From Stappia sediminis (GTDB lineage: Bacteria > Pseudomonadota > Alphaproteobacteria > Rhizobiales > Stappiaceae), in contig NZ_WUMV01000007.1 in NCBI RefSeq assembly GCF_009826895.1, positions 310,001 through 374,000 on the forward strand: a stretch of 64,000 nt of DNA. The letters are read 5' to 3'. Positions 17,206 to 26,220 of this stretch are shown here, in pieces. The notes under the pieces were generated by a model that saw only the letters and a program-made list of their open reading frames with translations, was not told where the DNA came from and did not search any database. The translations under genes and the position numbers were made by a program. Position 1 is the stretch's first letter; every line of letters begins with the position of its first letter.

Positions 17206-17508
17206 ATGAATCGCCAGGACACACAAAGCCTCGTGGCGCCTTACGCCCGATCGACGATCTCGAAGAAAAAGGAAACGGCTTGTGCGCGGATGAAGCTCAA
17301 GGGCTGCACACTGCACGGCCTGCGCACGATACACGCAACGCTCGTCGCCGAAGCCGGCAAGGGCTCGAAGGTCATCGCCGCGACCACCGGCCACCGGCGG
17401 CTTGCGGTGGTGGAACACTACACACGCGGCGCCGATCAGGAGAAACTTGCGCGCGAAGGCATCGGTGCGCCGCCGAACGTCTCCAGAACGTCGAGTGTCA
17501 AACCTTGA
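17206..17508 (+). pseudogene. Tyrosine recombinase (phage/ICE integrase) C-terminal remnant
   Basis: A 100-codon frame carries the C-terminal catalytic end of a tyrosine recombinase: HGLRTIHATLVAEAG (H-x-x-R box), IAATTGHRRLAVVEHYTRGA (conserved His and the nucleophile Tyr) and ADQEKLARE. The usual N-terminal arm-binding domain, core-binding domain and first catalytic Arg are missing; the frame is closed by a stop at 17173. It points towards the tRNA-Arg gene 61 bp away, a classical integration target, so it is the remains of an element that used this tRNA. Confidence 0.75.
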
Positions 17509-17556
17509 GACAAAGTGCCAAGCCCCGTTTTGAGGCTCTTCGTAAATCTTTTAAAA

Positions 17557-17566
17557 TTCAGGGAGG
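17557..17566 (+). repeat. 10-bp direct repeat, right copy
   Basis: This is the second copy of TTCAGGGAGG, 511 bp from the first and next to the 3' end of the tRNA-Arg gene. Confidence 0.35.
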
Positions 17567-17568
17567 TA

Positions 17569-17645
17569 TGGCGCACCGGGGAAGATTCGAACTCCCGACC
17601 CCCAGATTCGTAGTCTGGTGCTCTATCCAGCTGAGCTACCGGTGC
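17569..17645 (-). tRNA. tRNA-Arg (anticodon ACG)
   Basis: The 77-nt minus-strand gene folds as a cloverleaf. The acceptor stem is GCACCGG pairing with CCGGTGC, the D-arm has GCTCAGCTGGATAGAGC, and the anticodon stem CCAGA/TCTGG encloses the loop CTACGAA, giving anticodon ACG. The T-arm contains GTTCGAATC-like bases. The discriminator G is followed by an encoded CCA (17569-17571). ACG is the arginine anticodon deaminated to ICG in bacteria. The 3' end faces the integrase remnant. Confidence 0.97.
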
Positions 17646-17851
17646 TTATATGGATCGGGCTTGCAGCGATAAGCCTATTTTGAAATCATAAGCTTATTCG
17701 TGCCGCGTTTCGCGTTTGAAACGCTCCCGAACAGGGCGCTACCTCTACTCTGCTATTTCAGCGAATGCAAGGGCGTCGTCCGGAATTTTTCGCTGACAAG
17801 CAAGCCTGTTGAAAAAGCGCCCTGAGCGGTTTGCGCGAGAGGCGGAAACGA

Positions 17852-19387
17852 TCACGAAGCTCGCTGCCGCTTCGCTCTCGCGCGCCATTGCTCCAGGTCC
17901 ACGGCACGATCGGGCACGACGATCTCGAATGCCGTGCCCGGCCCATTCGCATCCACCAGCCGGATAGCGCCGCCATGAGAGCGCACGAGTTCCGCCGCGA
18001 TCGCCAATCCAAGGCCCGTCCCGCCGCGTTTCGTCGAAGCCTGGAACGGACGGAAAAGAGATGCCTTGACCCTCTCCGGTATGCCCGGCCCGGTGTCGCT
18101 GACGTTGATGGAGACAACGCCTCCCTCGCGCTCCGCCTCGATTGCGATGCGGCAGACAAGCGCCGGATCGCTCTTCGCTTCCAAAGCCTGCATTGCGTTG
18201 CGCGACAGGTTCATCAAAACCCTGAACATCTGATCCGGATCGGCATCGATCTCGACTTCGTCGCCGACCAGATTTTCGAAGCGAATGGTTTCGTGCGTTG
18301 TCAGGCCCAGAACGTCTCCGACATCGTCCACCACGCGCCTCAAGCGCACCAGCCTGCGTTGTGGCGGCGCTTCGCGCGTACTGCCATAGGCAAGGACCGA
18401 CTGCGTGTAGCCGATTGCCCGGTCGAGCGCCGCGATGATCTTCGGAGCGATTCGCTTCGCGGTCGGGTCAGGGCTTGCCTCGAGCCTTTCGGAAAAGAGT
18501 TGCGCCGACGCGAGCAGGTTTCTCAGGTCATGATTGATTTTGGAAACCGCAAGGCCAAGGTCCGCGAGATGTTGCTGCTGGTTGAGCGTATCCTTTAGCG
18601 CGCGCTGCATCGCCTCCAGGCGGGTTTCGGCATCGCCCAGTTCGTCCTTTCGGCCGGAGGGCACTATAATCCGCGAAGCGTCGTCCGGCGCCTCGGCAAA
18701 GCGGGCCATCGAACTTGTGAGGCGCTGCATCGGCCTCAGGAAAAGCCACCGAAGCGAAAGATAGACGAGCGTCGCCGTAATCGCGGAAATGAACAGCGAG
18801 AGCCCCAGAATTCGCACGGAAAACGCAAGCATGTCGTCGCGAAGCAGTTTTTCCGGCAAAACCATGTCCACTCGCGCACCGGAGCCCATCTGGCTTCGGC
18901 CGATAACGCGCATAAGCCCGCCGCCGTCTCCAAGCAGGATTTCAAAGCTCTCCCGGATTGCGCGCGGCGGCGACATCGCGCTCATATCCGCCGTGCTGCC
19001 GATCTCCAGCGGGGCATCGCTTCGCGCGATCAGGCGTCGGCGATCGCCCTCGTCGAGCGAAATTGCAACCGCGCCCGTCGCCCGCAGGAGTTCTTCCTGC
19101 AGGCGGGGGGCAAGCGTGTTCGTCTCGGTCAGAACGGAAGCGGCGACGCCTGCCGTCGTCAGGCGTTCGTTGAGCCAGTTATTGCGGAAATTGGCAATGG
19201 ACGGGACATAGATCATGACCTCGCTCAGCATCACGAACACGATCGTCAGGATGAGGAGCTTTCCCGAAAGCCCTGCCCAGTTCCGGCGCGTTTCTTCCGG
19301 CGCCGGGCGCATCGTGTCTTCGGGAGTGTCCTTTGCCGGTTGAGCCCCGTTTTTTGTCGACCTAGCGTTGGCCTCGCCTTCGTTCAC
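17852..19387 (-). CDS. Membrane-bound sensor histidine kinase (orphan)
   Basis: The 511-aa protein has a cytoplasmic lead, helix 1 (about 41-62), a periplasmic sensor region of roughly 125 residues, helix 2 (about 191-213), a HAMP-like linker (214-265), a dimerisation region with His286 in KINHDLRNLLASAQ, and an HATPase_c domain with N-box LMNLSRNAMQAL, G1 SDTGPGIP and G2 GGTGLGLAIA. The H-box (INHDLRN) departs from the usual SHELRTPL, as in some HPK subgroups with orphan kinases. No response regulator is adjacent. It ends an operon with DUF547, TVP38/TMEM64 and flavoprotein genes, so it may sense membrane or redox stress, but the signal is unknown. Confidence 0.88.
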   Translation of the reverse strand: MNEGEANARSTKNGAQPAKDTPEDTMRPAPEETRRNWAGLSGKLLILTIVFVMLSEVMIYVPSIANFRNNWLNERLTTAGVAASVLTETNTLAPRLQEELLRATGAVAISLDEGDRRRLIARSDAPLEIGSTADMSAMSPPRAIRESFEILLGDGGGLMRVIGRSQMGSGARVDMVLPEKLLRDDMLAFSVRILGLSLFISAITATLVYLSLRWLFLRPMQRLTSSMARFAEAPDDASRIIVPSGRKDELGDAETRLEAMQRALKDTLNQQQHLADLGLAVSKINHDLRNLLASAQLFSERLEASPDPTAKRIAPKIIAALDRAIGYTQSVLAYGSTREAPPQRRLVRLRRVVDDVGDVLGLTTHETIRFENLVGDEVEIDADPDQMFRVLMNLSRNAMQALEAKSDPALVCRIAIEAEREGGVVSINVSDTGPGIPERVKASLFRPFQASTKRGGTGLGLAIAAELVRSHGGAIRLVDANGPGTAFEIVVPDRAVDLEQWRARAKRQRAS

Positions 19388-19436
19388 GTTCTGCCGTCTC
19401 CAAGGTGTTCAAATGCCCGTCCCAGGCAGGGCCAGT

Positions 19437-20864
19437 CTAACCGAACTTGGCAAGAAAGCCTATGACGCGCCGAATCCAGGGGTTGCTAGGCGCTTGCGAA
19501 TAATAGGATATCGCGGCCCGCTTCACGACCTCGCTGAGTGACGGGTAAGGCGAAATCATGCCCGCGAGCTGGCCGACGCTCAGCTTGCGCCCCACGGCAA
19601 GCGACATGAGGTTCATGATCTCTCCGGCCGAGGCGCCGACGACATCCGCGCCCAGAAGCCTGCCTCGCGCTCCGACAACCAGTTTCACGAATCCTTCCGT
19701 CGCGCCGGCGGCCTGTGCACGGTCGTTCTGGGCGTATTTCGCCTCGAGCACCTTCACCTTGTTGCCGAAACGGCTGCGCGCTTCCGCTTCCCCGAGGCCG
19801 ATATGCGCGATCTCGGGATCGGTATAGGTAACCCATGGAATGATGTCACGATCATAGGTGACGGGCAGACGAAACAGGATCGAGCGAATGACGAGGCCGG
19901 CCTGGTATCCGGCAACATGGGTGAACTGAAGGCCACCTGCGATGTCGCCAATCGCGAACACCTTGCGATTCGTGGTCCGCAGCCCTTTGTCGACCGTGAT
20001 TCCGCTATGCTCGTAAGCGATGCCTGCTTTTTCAAGGTCGAGCGTATCGGTGTTCGGCTTGCGGCCGGTAGCCACCAGCACATGCGAGCCTGCTATTTCA
20101 CGCTCGCCGTCACCTGCCTCGACAACGACGCGGACTTCGCCGTCCGTTCCCGAAAGCTGTCTGACGGCGGTTTTCTCAAGAAGCTCAACGCCCTCACCGC
20201 GCAGGCTTTCGATAACCAGGGCCGTGGCCTCGGGATCTTCGCGAGGAAGCGCGCGTTCCGCCTCCACCACGGTGACTTTCGCACCAAGGCGGCGATGCGC
20301 TTGCGCAAGTTCCAGGCCGATCGGGCCCGCGCCGATCACGATCAGATGTTCCGGGCAAACCGTCAGATCAAAGATCGTTTCGTTCGTGAGATAGGGAACT
20401 TCGTCAAGCCCGGATATCGGCGGGATGGCGGGGCGGGATCCTGCCGCGATCACGAAGCGGCGAGCCCTGATGGTCGTCTCTCCGGCTTGCACTTCGTCTT
20501 TTGAAACGAACTTTCCGGCTTCCTGGATGACGGTAACGCCCAGCCCCTCGAACCGTTCGACAGAATCATGCGGAGCGATCGCCGCAATAACGGATTGGAC
20601 GTGATCGTGGACCTGGGCGAAATCAACGTTCACGCCATCCGCATTTATCCCGAGTTCCGAGCCCGTTCGGGCGATCTGTGCCCGCCGAGCGGCAGAAATC
20701 AAAGCCTTTGAGGGAACGCAGCCGTAGTTCAGGCAGTCGCCTCCCATCTTTCCCTTTTCGATGAGAACGACATCCACGCCGAAGGCCGCGGCCGCGGCTG
20801 CAACGGTCAGCCCGCCCGATCCTGCTCCGATCACGCAGATATCGGGTGTCAGAACCCGTGCCAT
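19437..20864 (-). CDS. FAD/NAD pyridine nucleotide-disulfide oxidoreductase (dihydrolipoamide dehydrogenase-like)
   Basis: The 475-aa flavoprotein has a first Rossmann motif GAGSGGLT (13-20), the redox disulfide GGDCLNYGCVPSK (Cys44 and Cys49), an NAD fold (VIGAGPIGLELAQAHRRLGAKVTVVE) and a C-terminal dimerisation domain. It resembles mercuric reductase and Lpd, but there is no N-terminal heavy-metal domain and no vicinal Cys pair at the C-terminus, so mercury reduction is unlikely. The dimerisation-domain His-Glu pair is not visible in the usual H-P-T-x-x-E form; the segment reads SPYPSLSEVVKRA. It lies 66 bp after a TVP38/TMEM64 gene, a frequent pairing in proteobacteria whose electron-acceptor role is unresolved. 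Confidence 0.88.
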   Translation of the reverse strand: MARVLTPDICVIGAGSGGLTVAAAAAAFGVDVVLIEKGKMGGDCLNYGCVPSKALISAARRAQIARTGSELGINADGVNVDFAQVHDHVQSVIAAIAPHDSVERFEGLGVTVIQEAGKFVSKDEVQAGETTIRARRFVIAAGSRPAIPPISGLDEVPYLTNETIFDLTVCPEHLIVIGAGPIGLELAQAHRRLGAKVTVVEAERALPREDPEATALVIESLRGEGVELLEKTAVRQLSGTDGEVRVVVEAGDGEREIAGSHVLVATGRKPNTDTLDLEKAGIAYEHSGITVDKGLRTTNRKVFAIGDIAGGLQFTHVAGYQAGLVIRSILFRLPVTYDRDIIPWVTYTDPEIAHIGLGEAEARSRFGNKVKVLEAKYAQNDRAQAAGATEGFVKLVVGARGRLLGADVVGASAGEIMNLMSLAVGRKLSVGQLAGMISPYPSLSEVVKRAAISYYSQAPSNPWIRRVIGFLAKFG

Positions 20865-20930
20865 TCAGTCTCCCTTCGGTATGAACTCGCCAGGAATCGC
20901 ACGCCGCCCGGGGCGTCGAACCTCCTGGTT

Positions 20931-21716
20931 CTAATCTTTGTGGGCCCGTTTGGCGGCTCGCCATTTCTTGAGGATAACCGGGATGAGCGAGACGACGCCC
21001 AGCGCGGCAAACGCCAATACGAGTTCCTTCGTAACGAGCGCGGACAAATCGATCCGGCAGGTTCCCGCTTCGGCACATCCTGGATTTGCGGCTTCCTGCG
21101 CTTCGATCACGCTATCGAGCCCGGCGCCCACGAAGGAATAGGCATATGTACCCGGCAGGATGCCGAAGAACGTCGCGACGATATAGGTCGACAATGGGAC
21201 GCGAAAAAGCGCCGGCGCGATATTCACGAGCCAGAATGGAAATATCGGCGTAAGGCGCAGGAACAGGAGATAATGGAATGCATCCTCGCGAAATCCGTCG
21301 GCAAGGCGGTTGACGAAAGGGCCCGCCTTGTCCTTGAGCGCATGCCCCAGCGAACTGCGCGCCGCGACGAAGATGAGGCACGCGCCGACGGTTGCCGCGA
21401 TCGCCGTAAGCGTGCCGGCGGCAAGCCACCCGAACAGGAAGCCGCCAAGGATCGTCAGGAACGACGCACCGGGAAAAGATAGCGCGACCGAGGCGATATA
21501 GACGGCAATATATGTGAGCATCGCGGCCACCAGGTTGCCTTCCACCATTCCAAGCAGCCGTGCGCGTTCGCGTATGAGGCTGGAAAGTGTCAGATGCTCG
21601 TGCCAACCTTGTTGGAAACCCACGGCCATCAGCAGGGCGATCACGCAGATCGGCGCCCATCGCCTGAACTTCGGCCAGATGCCCTCCCGCGATGACGGGC
21701 CGGACGGATCGTTCAT
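20931..21716 (-). CDS. TVP38/TMEM64 family membrane protein (DedA/SNARE-associated superfamily)
   Basis: I start this 261-aa protein at the ATG at 21716 (MNDPSGPSSREG), because the longer frame overlaps the upstream DUF547 gene. It has an N-terminal helix (WAPICVIALLMAVGF), a re-entrant/helical core with VALSFPGASFLTILGGFLFG, the G-x(3)-R/F motif region FPFWLVNIAPALFRVPLSTY and GILPGTYAYSFVGAGL, and a last helix before a basic tail. The family is implicated in lipid scrambling and membrane homeostasis. It is between DUF547 and flavoprotein genes in an operon. Confidence 0.88.
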   Translation of the reverse strand: MNDPSGPSSREGIWPKFRRWAPICVIALLMAVGFQQGWHEHLTLSSLIRERARLLGMVEGNLVAAMLTYIAVYIASVALSFPGASFLTILGGFLFGWLAAGTLTAIAATVGACLIFVAARSSLGHALKDKAGPFVNRLADGFREDAFHYLLFLRLTPIFPFWLVNIAPALFRVPLSTYIVATFFGILPGTYAYSFVGAGLDSVIEAQEAANPGCAEAGTCRIDLSALVTKELVLAFAALGVVSLIPVILKKWRAAKRAHKD

Positions 21717-21753
21717 TTGGTCCTCCGCACGGGGCCCGGATGCGCGGCCGCGT

Positions 21754-22575
21754 TCAAGCTGCATCATTAAGGCCCCAATCGTAAACATAGTCGGAAATAC
21801 GCCGCGCCTCATCGAGCTTGCCGGCCAATTCGGGGCGGGCATAGTCGCGCCAATGGCCGATCAGGTCGGAATTGCCGCCAAAATCCTCCGAAAACCAATT
21901 GTAGATCTTTGAGGCCGTGACCCGCCCGTCCACCACGTTTACGCCGCGTGGGTGATTGATATAGTCGGCGGCGCCGGCATCCAGCATCGCATCGAGCCTT
22001 GCGCCGGTGAACGCTTCGAGCTGCAGGTTGGGACAGCCGAGCGATGCGCAATTCACCGCATAGTGCACACGCTTGTCGCCGAAGTCCTTGCGCAGGATTT
22101 CATGCTCGATGTCGTCGAGCGAAAGTTCCCGCCCTTCAACGGTAAGGAGTTTCTTTTTCCACGGTCCGTTGGCGAACAATCCGCCACCGAGATCTATGTC
22201 GCGGATCGTGCGGACCGGATAATGCTCGAGCACCACACGCACGGTTTCCGCATTGTAGAGATTGACCCAGAAGGCGAATTGATCCGCGCGTCCGAGCGAG
22301 GAAACCTTTACCCGCTGCAACTCCATCAGGTATGCGGCCAGTTCGCCGTAGCTCTCGCGTTTGAAGGCGGCGTAGCGCACGCGGTTGATCCCGTCGCGCG
22401 AAGAGACGACATATTGCCGCAAAAGCGAGGTCCAAACGCGATCCCCGCTATCCGCAAGGACGCGTGCGGGCGCCGCGAAGGCAAGTCCTGCCGCCGCAAC
22501 GCCCGCGACGAAGCCGCGCCGCGATAGTTCCACCTTTTCCGCGCGAAACTTGTAGCTTGCGGGCGGTCCGTTCAT
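21754..22575 (-). CDS. DUF547 domain protein with Tat-like signal
   Basis: The 273-aa product begins with RRGFVAGVAAAGLAFAAPARVLA, a twin-arginine-type signal ending at about residue 41, so it is probably periplasmic. The rest is a DUF547 domain, seen in the conserved block ADQFAFWVNLYNAETVRVVLEHYPV (about 120-145), NGPWKKKLLTVEGRELSLDDIEHEILR and HYAVNCASLGCPNL with two cysteines. The family's biochemical function is unknown. It is the first gene of the four-gene operon that continues with the TVP38/TMEM64 protein. Confidence 0.88.
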   Translation of the reverse strand: MNGPPASYKFRAEKVELSRRGFVAGVAAAGLAFAAPARVLADSGDRVWTSLLRQYVVSSRDGINRVRYAAFKRESYGELAAYLMELQRVKVSSLGRADQFAFWVNLYNAETVRVVLEHYPVRTIRDIDLGGGLFANGPWKKKLLTVEGRELSLDDIEHEILRKDFGDKRVHYAVNCASLGCPNLQLEAFTGARLDAMLDAGAADYINHPRGVNVVDGRVTASKIYNWFSEDFGGNSDLIGHWRDYARPELAGKLDEARRISDYVYDWGLNDAA

Positions 22576-22750
22576 GTTTCGGCTCCGGATGCCTAGGGTC
22601 TGGCCCCTTTGGAAAAGAGGCCTTGATATGCGGGCAATTTAGGAAATGACGGAACGAAAATCCGGCGCTTCACCCTGAATTGATTGAGGATTGCGCAGCG
22701 CTCAAGTGTCCGTGAAAATTCCTTGAGAGCCTTCCTCCGCCCGCAGCGCA

Positions 22751-22779
22751 TTGACTTCGCGTTCCGCCACCCGTATAAG
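22751..22779 (+). promoter_or_regulatory. Sigma-70 type promoter for rpmH-rnpA-yidC
   Basis: TTGACT (22751-22756) and TATAAG (22774-22779) are separated by exactly 17 bp and point to rpmH, whose ATG is about 127 bp downstream. The pair is close to consensus. The rest of the 330-bp gap (22576-22905) between the divergent DUF547 and rpmH genes shows no other feature. Confidence 0.7.
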
Positions 22780-22905
22780 CGCGCACGATCGGGACATGCC
22801 GTCCGGCGGGCTTTCAATCGGAGCCAGGCGCCACCGGTGCACGGACGCTTTCCAAGCAGAACAATTTCGCAATAAGGGCCGCGCCTTGGGCGTGAGGTAA
22901 GAACA

Positions 22906-23040
22906 ATGAAGCGTACATATCAGCCGAGCCGTCTCGTGCGGAAGCGCCGCCACGGTTTTCGCGCGCGCATGGCGACCAAGAATGGCCGTCAGGTGCTGGC
23001 ACGCCGCCGCGCCAAGGGCCGCAAGAAGCTCTCGGCCTGA
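22906..23040 (+). CDS. rpmH: 50S ribosomal protein L34
   Basis: The 44-aa product [18 protein letters not shown] continuing to [12 protein letters not shown] is the complete, highly conserved ribosomal protein L34. It is almost entirely basic. It is followed 39 bp later by rnpA, the standard bacterial arrangement in which L34 and RNase P protein share a message. A GAGGTAAGA ribosome-binding site precedes the ATG. Confidence 0.98.
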   Translation: MKRTYQPSRLVRKRRHGFRARMATKNGRQVLARRRAKGRKKLSA

Positions 23041-23079
23041 CGCGGTCGCGTTCAACTACATCGCGCGGAGGGGTAGCTC

Positions 23080-23511
23080 GTGAACGGCGAACCCGCGAAC
23101 GCCGCGCTGCCGGTCTTGAAAAAGCGCTCCGAGTTTCTTGCCGTTGCCAAGGGCGGCAGGCTTGCTCGGCGCGCTTTTGTGCTACAGGCGATCGAGCGGG
23201 ATGCCCCACAGGGCCTGGAGGCCGGGGTCGCGCGCGTTGGCTACACCGTTACGAAAAAGGTGGGCAACGCGGTGGTGCGCAACCGGGTCAAGCGGCGCCT
23301 CAGGGCAGCCGTTCGCGAAGCGGCCCATTGCGCGCGCCCGGGTATCGACTATGTGCTTATCGGGCGTCACGGCGCTCTCGATGCGGATTTCAGGAGTATC
23401 GTCGAGGAGCTGTCCGCGGCCCTGAAAAATCCGCGCACACGCGCCGACCCGCAACGCTCCGGAGGCCGCAGAAGGCCGAAGTCCGCCGGCAAGCAAAATT
23501 CCATTCATTAG
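23080..23511 (+). CDS. rnpA: Ribonuclease P protein component
   Basis: The 143-aa basic protein is the protein subunit of RNase P, which assists the catalytic RNA in removing tRNA 5' leaders. The start is GTG at 23080. Landmarks are LKKRSEFLAVAKGGRLARRAF near the N-terminus and the RNR box KKVGNAVVRNRVKRRLRAAVRE (about 62-83). The C-terminal extension (ALKNPRTRADPQRSGGRRRP) is longer and more basic than in E. coli, as is common in alphaproteobacteria. It lies between rpmH and yidC. Confidence 0.96.
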   Translation: MNGEPANAALPVLKKRSEFLAVAKGGRLARRAFVLQAIERDAPQGLEAGVARVGYTVTKKVGNAVVRNRVKRRLRAAVREAAHCARPGIDYVLIGRHGALDADFRSIVEELSAALKNPRTRADPQRSGGRRRPKSAGKQNSIH

Positions 23512-23544
23512 ATTCAGCGCCGTTCGAAAGGATGAACGAGACCG

Positions 23545-25353
23545 ATGGCTGAAAACCGGAACACCATCCTCGCAATCGTGTTGTCGTTGATCGTCCTTTT
23601 GGGATGGCAATATTTCGTCGCTCAGCCGCGCATCGAGCGCGAGCGTCAGGTCGCCCAGCAGCAGACGGAAGAGCAGGCCGCGCAGACCCCGGCCGGCGCC
23701 CAGGCCCCGGCTCCCGCCACGAGCGACGGCCAGGCCACGGCGCCCAGCGCGGGCGGTGAAGCCGTACCGGCCGCCAATCGCGACACCGCGCTTGCGGCGA
23801 ATTCCCGCGTGACCATCGATACCCCGCGCGTTTCCGGCTCCATCAACTTGACGGGCGGGCGAATCGACGATCTCCGCCTCAAGGATTATCACGAGACGGT
23901 GGATCCGGAGAGCCCGACGATCGTTCTCTTTTCGCCCAAAGGGTCGCCCCGTCCCTATTACGCCGACTACGGCTGGGTCGCCGATCAGGGCACGGAAGTA
24001 ACGCTGCCCGGGCCCGACACGGTCTGGAGCGCGCCTGACGGTGCGGAGCTTTCGCCCTCTTCGCCAGTCACGCTTACCTGGGACAACGGTGAAGGCCTCG
24101 TCTTCAAGCGCACGATCGCGATTGACGAGAACTATATGTTTTCCGTCGCCCAGTCGGTCGAAAACGGCACGCAGAACCCGGTAACGCTTTACCCTTACGG
24201 CCTTATCTCCCGTCATGGCACCCCGCACACCACCGGATTTTATATCCTTCACGAAGGCCTCATCGGCGTTTTTGGCGAGGAAGGCCTGCGCGAGGTCGAT
24301 TACAAGGACCTGCAGGAAGATGGCGACATCCGCCCCGACAGGGTCGATCAGGGCTGGCTCGGCATCACCGACAAATATTGGGCGGTGACGCTCATCCCGA
24401 CACCGGGTTCATCGTTCCAGCCGCGCTTTTCCTATGTCCAGGGAGCGGACAACTTCCAGACGGACTACCTGGGCGACGCGGTCGAAATCGCTCCCGGTAC
24501 CAGCGGTGAAACATCGTCGAGCCTGTTTGCCGGCGCCAAGGAGAAGACCCTCCTCGACGCCTATGAGGAAAGCGTCGGCGTCAAGCAGTTCAACCTGCTG
24601 ATCGACTGGGGCTGGTTCTATTTCCTGACGAAGCCGATGTTCTTCGTCATCGACTGGCTCTTCAAGCTGGTCGGGAACTTCGGCGTCGCCATCCTGCTCG
24701 TCACGGTTCTGGTGAAGCTCATCTTCTTCCCGCTTGCCAACAAGTCCTACGTCTCCATGAGCAAGATGAAGCTCGTGCAGCCGCAGATGAACGAGATCCG
24801 GGACAAGTTCAAGGACGACAAGCAGAAACAGCAGCAAGCGCTGATGGAGCTTTACAAGAAAGAGAAGATCAACCCGCTGGCCGGCTGCCTGCCGATCGTG
24901 ATCCAGATCCCGGTCTTCTTCTCGCTCTACAAGGTGCTCTTCGTCACGATCGAAATGCGCCATGCACCGTTCTTCGGCTGGATTCAGGATCTGTCGGCAC
25001 CCGATCCGACAACCGTGTTCAACCTTTTTGGCGCAATCCCCTGGGATCCGCCGCAGTTCCTTATGCTCGGCGTCTGGCCGCTCATCATGGGCGTCACGAT
25101 GTTCGTCCAGATGAAGATGAACCCGGCGCCGACCGACCCCACCCAGCAGATGATCTTCACCTGGATGCCGGTGATCTTCACCTTCATGCTGGCGTCCTTC
25201 CCGGCGGGGCTCGTGATCTACTGGGCGTGGAACAACTCGCTCTCTATCGCCCAGCAGTACGTGATCATGCGCAGGCAGGGCGTGAAGGTGGAGCTTTGGG
25301 ACAATCTGAGATCGACCTTCAAGAAGAAGGCTCCGGTGGAAGACAAGAGCTGA
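23545..25353 (+). CDS. yidC: Membrane protein insertase YidC
   Basis: The 602-aa Oxa1/YidC/Alb3 insertase integrates and folds inner-membrane proteins with or without SecYEG. It has an N-terminal signal-anchor helix (about 6-24), a Gln/Ala/Pro-rich linker (30-80), the large periplasmic beta-sandwich domain (about 85-350) and the conserved five-helix C-terminal core. The core begins at [20 protein letters not shown] and includes [20 protein letters not shown] and the cytoplasmic coiled-coil hairpin with [15 protein letters not shown]. The polar residue before the SYVSMSKM segment is Lys (LVKLIFF) where many homologues have Arg. It is third in the rpmH-rnpA-yidC group and is followed by a strong hairpin. 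Confidence 0.97.
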   Translation: MAENRNTILAIVLSLIVLLGWQYFVAQPRIERERQVAQQQTEEQAAQTPAGAQAPAPATSDGQATAPSAGGEAVPAANRDTALAANSRVTIDTPRVSGSINLTGGRIDDLRLKDYHETVDPESPTIVLFSPKGSPRPYYADYGWVADQGTEVTLPGPDTVWSAPDGAELSPSSPVTLTWDNGEGLVFKRTIAIDENYMFSVAQSVENGTQNPVTLYPYGLISRHGTPHTTGFYILHEGLIGVFGEEGLREVDYKDLQEDGDIRPDRVDQGWLGITDKYWAVTLIPTPGSSFQPRFSYVQGADNFQTDYLGDAVEIAPGTSGETSSSLFAGAKEKTLLDAYEESVGVKQFNLLIDWGWFYFLTKPMFFVIDWLFKLVGNFGVAILLVTVLVKLIFFPLANKSYVSMSKMKLVQPQMNEIRDKFKDDKQKQQQALMELYKKEKINPLAGCLPIVIQIPVFFSLYKVLFVTIEMRHAPFFGWIQDLSAPDPTTVFNLFGAIPWDPPQFLMLGVWPLIMGVTMFVQMKMNPAPTDPTQQMIFTWMPVIFTFMLASFPAGLVIYWAWNNSLSIAQQYVIMRRQGVKVELWDNLRSTFKKKAPVEDKS

Positions 25354-25366
25354 CCGCATCGAATAA

Positions 25367-25397
25367 TCCGGAGGCGGCTCATGCGGTCGCCTCCGGA
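25367..25397 (+). terminator. Hairpin downstream of yidC
   Basis: TCCGGAGGCG (25367-25376) pairs with CGCCTCCGGA (25388-25397) in a perfect 10-bp stem with an 11-nt loop. It is 13 bp after the yidC stop. The following bases are AACAAAAC rather than a T-run, so termination would be imperfect or factor-assisted. Confidence 0.6.
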
Positions 25398-25519
25398 TAA
25401 CAAAACGGGAGAAACGGGACGATGATCCACTGAGCCTGAGGGACAATTCCCTCGTGAACAGCAGCTGGATTTAAGCGCCGCAACCAGCGTTTCACAATCA
25501 AAGGCTCGCGTGAGGTCCC

Positions 25520-26164
25520 ATGCCCGGTCCCGATCCGGATAATCGCCACCCGCTCAAAGGCGAATCCCATACCGTCTTTCTGAAAACCGTCATAACGAAG
25601 CCGACGATCGTTGTCGGCGACTACACCTACTATCACGACCCGGACCATGCGGCGGATTTCGAGAACCGCAACGTCCTCTACCATTTCGACTTCGTCGGAG
25701 ACCGCCTCGTCATCGGACGTTTCTGCGCGCTCGCGACAGGCTGCCGGTTCATCATGAATGGCGCCAATCACGTGACTTCCGGTTTTTCGACCTATCCGTT
25801 CAACATCTTCAGCGAAGATTGGGCCGAAGGTTTCGATCCGGCGACATATGCGGATGGTTATCGCGGCGACACGCATGTGGGCAACGACGTCTGGATCGGT
25901 CGCGACGCAACGATCCTGCCGGGTGTTTCGATTGGCGATGGCGCGATCGTCGGCGCCTGCAGCGTCGTCGCGGGCGATGTGCCGGCCTATGCCGTGGTCG
26001 CGGGAAATCCGGCGCGCGTCGTCCGTTTCCGTTATCCGCCTGAGATTACCGAAAAGCTGGTCGAAATCGCCTGGTGGAACTGGCCGGCCGAAAGAATCAC
26101 GAAACATCTCGACGCCATTCGCGGTGCCGATCTCGATAGGCTTAAGCACGCGGCACATGAGTGA
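25520..26164 (+). CDS. CatB-type xenobiotic/hexapeptide O-acetyltransferase
   Basis: The 214-aa left-handed beta-helix protein is a trimeric acetyl-CoA-dependent O-acetyltransferase of the CatB/Vat group. Visible signatures are the active-site His in the GANHVTSGFSTYPF segment (about 75-90), the hexapeptide series TYHVGNDVWIG-like (GDTHVGNDVWIGRDATILPG), GDGAIVGACSVVAGDVPAYAVVAGNPARVV, and a C-terminal helix with EIAWWNWP. Chromosomal members of this group are common and often modify unknown substrates, so drug resistance should not be assumed. It stands between yidC and engB. Confidence 0.88.
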   Translation: MPGPDPDNRHPLKGESHTVFLKTVITKPTIVVGDYTYYHDPDHAADFENRNVLYHFDFVGDRLVIGRFCALATGCRFIMNGANHVTSGFSTYPFNIFSEDWAEGFDPATYADGYRGDTHVGNDVWIGRDATILPGVSIGDGAIVGACSVVAGDVPAYAVVAGNPARVVRFRYPPEITEKLVEIAWWNWPAERITKHLDAIRGADLDRLKHAAHE

Positions 26165-26220
26165 AGGCAAACACCGGATGGCGCTCGACGCATACGCCAT
26201 AGGCCGATAAAAGGCGAACC

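Noticed and set aside
17047-17418. 123-codon minus-strand ORF upstream of the GntR operon
   Set aside because: It runs antisense to the integrase remnant and has no protein-like features of its own.
19437-20864. Annotation as mercuric reductase (merA)
   Set aside because: The CLNYGC disulfide is shared by the whole family. The N-terminal metal-binding domain and the C-terminal vicinal cysteines of MerA are absent, and no other mer gene is near.
25520-26164. Annotation as chloramphenicol resistance acetyltransferase
   Set aside because: The CatB/Vat-type fold is clear, but chromosomal homologues are widespread and mostly of unknown substrate; nothing here indicates drug resistance.
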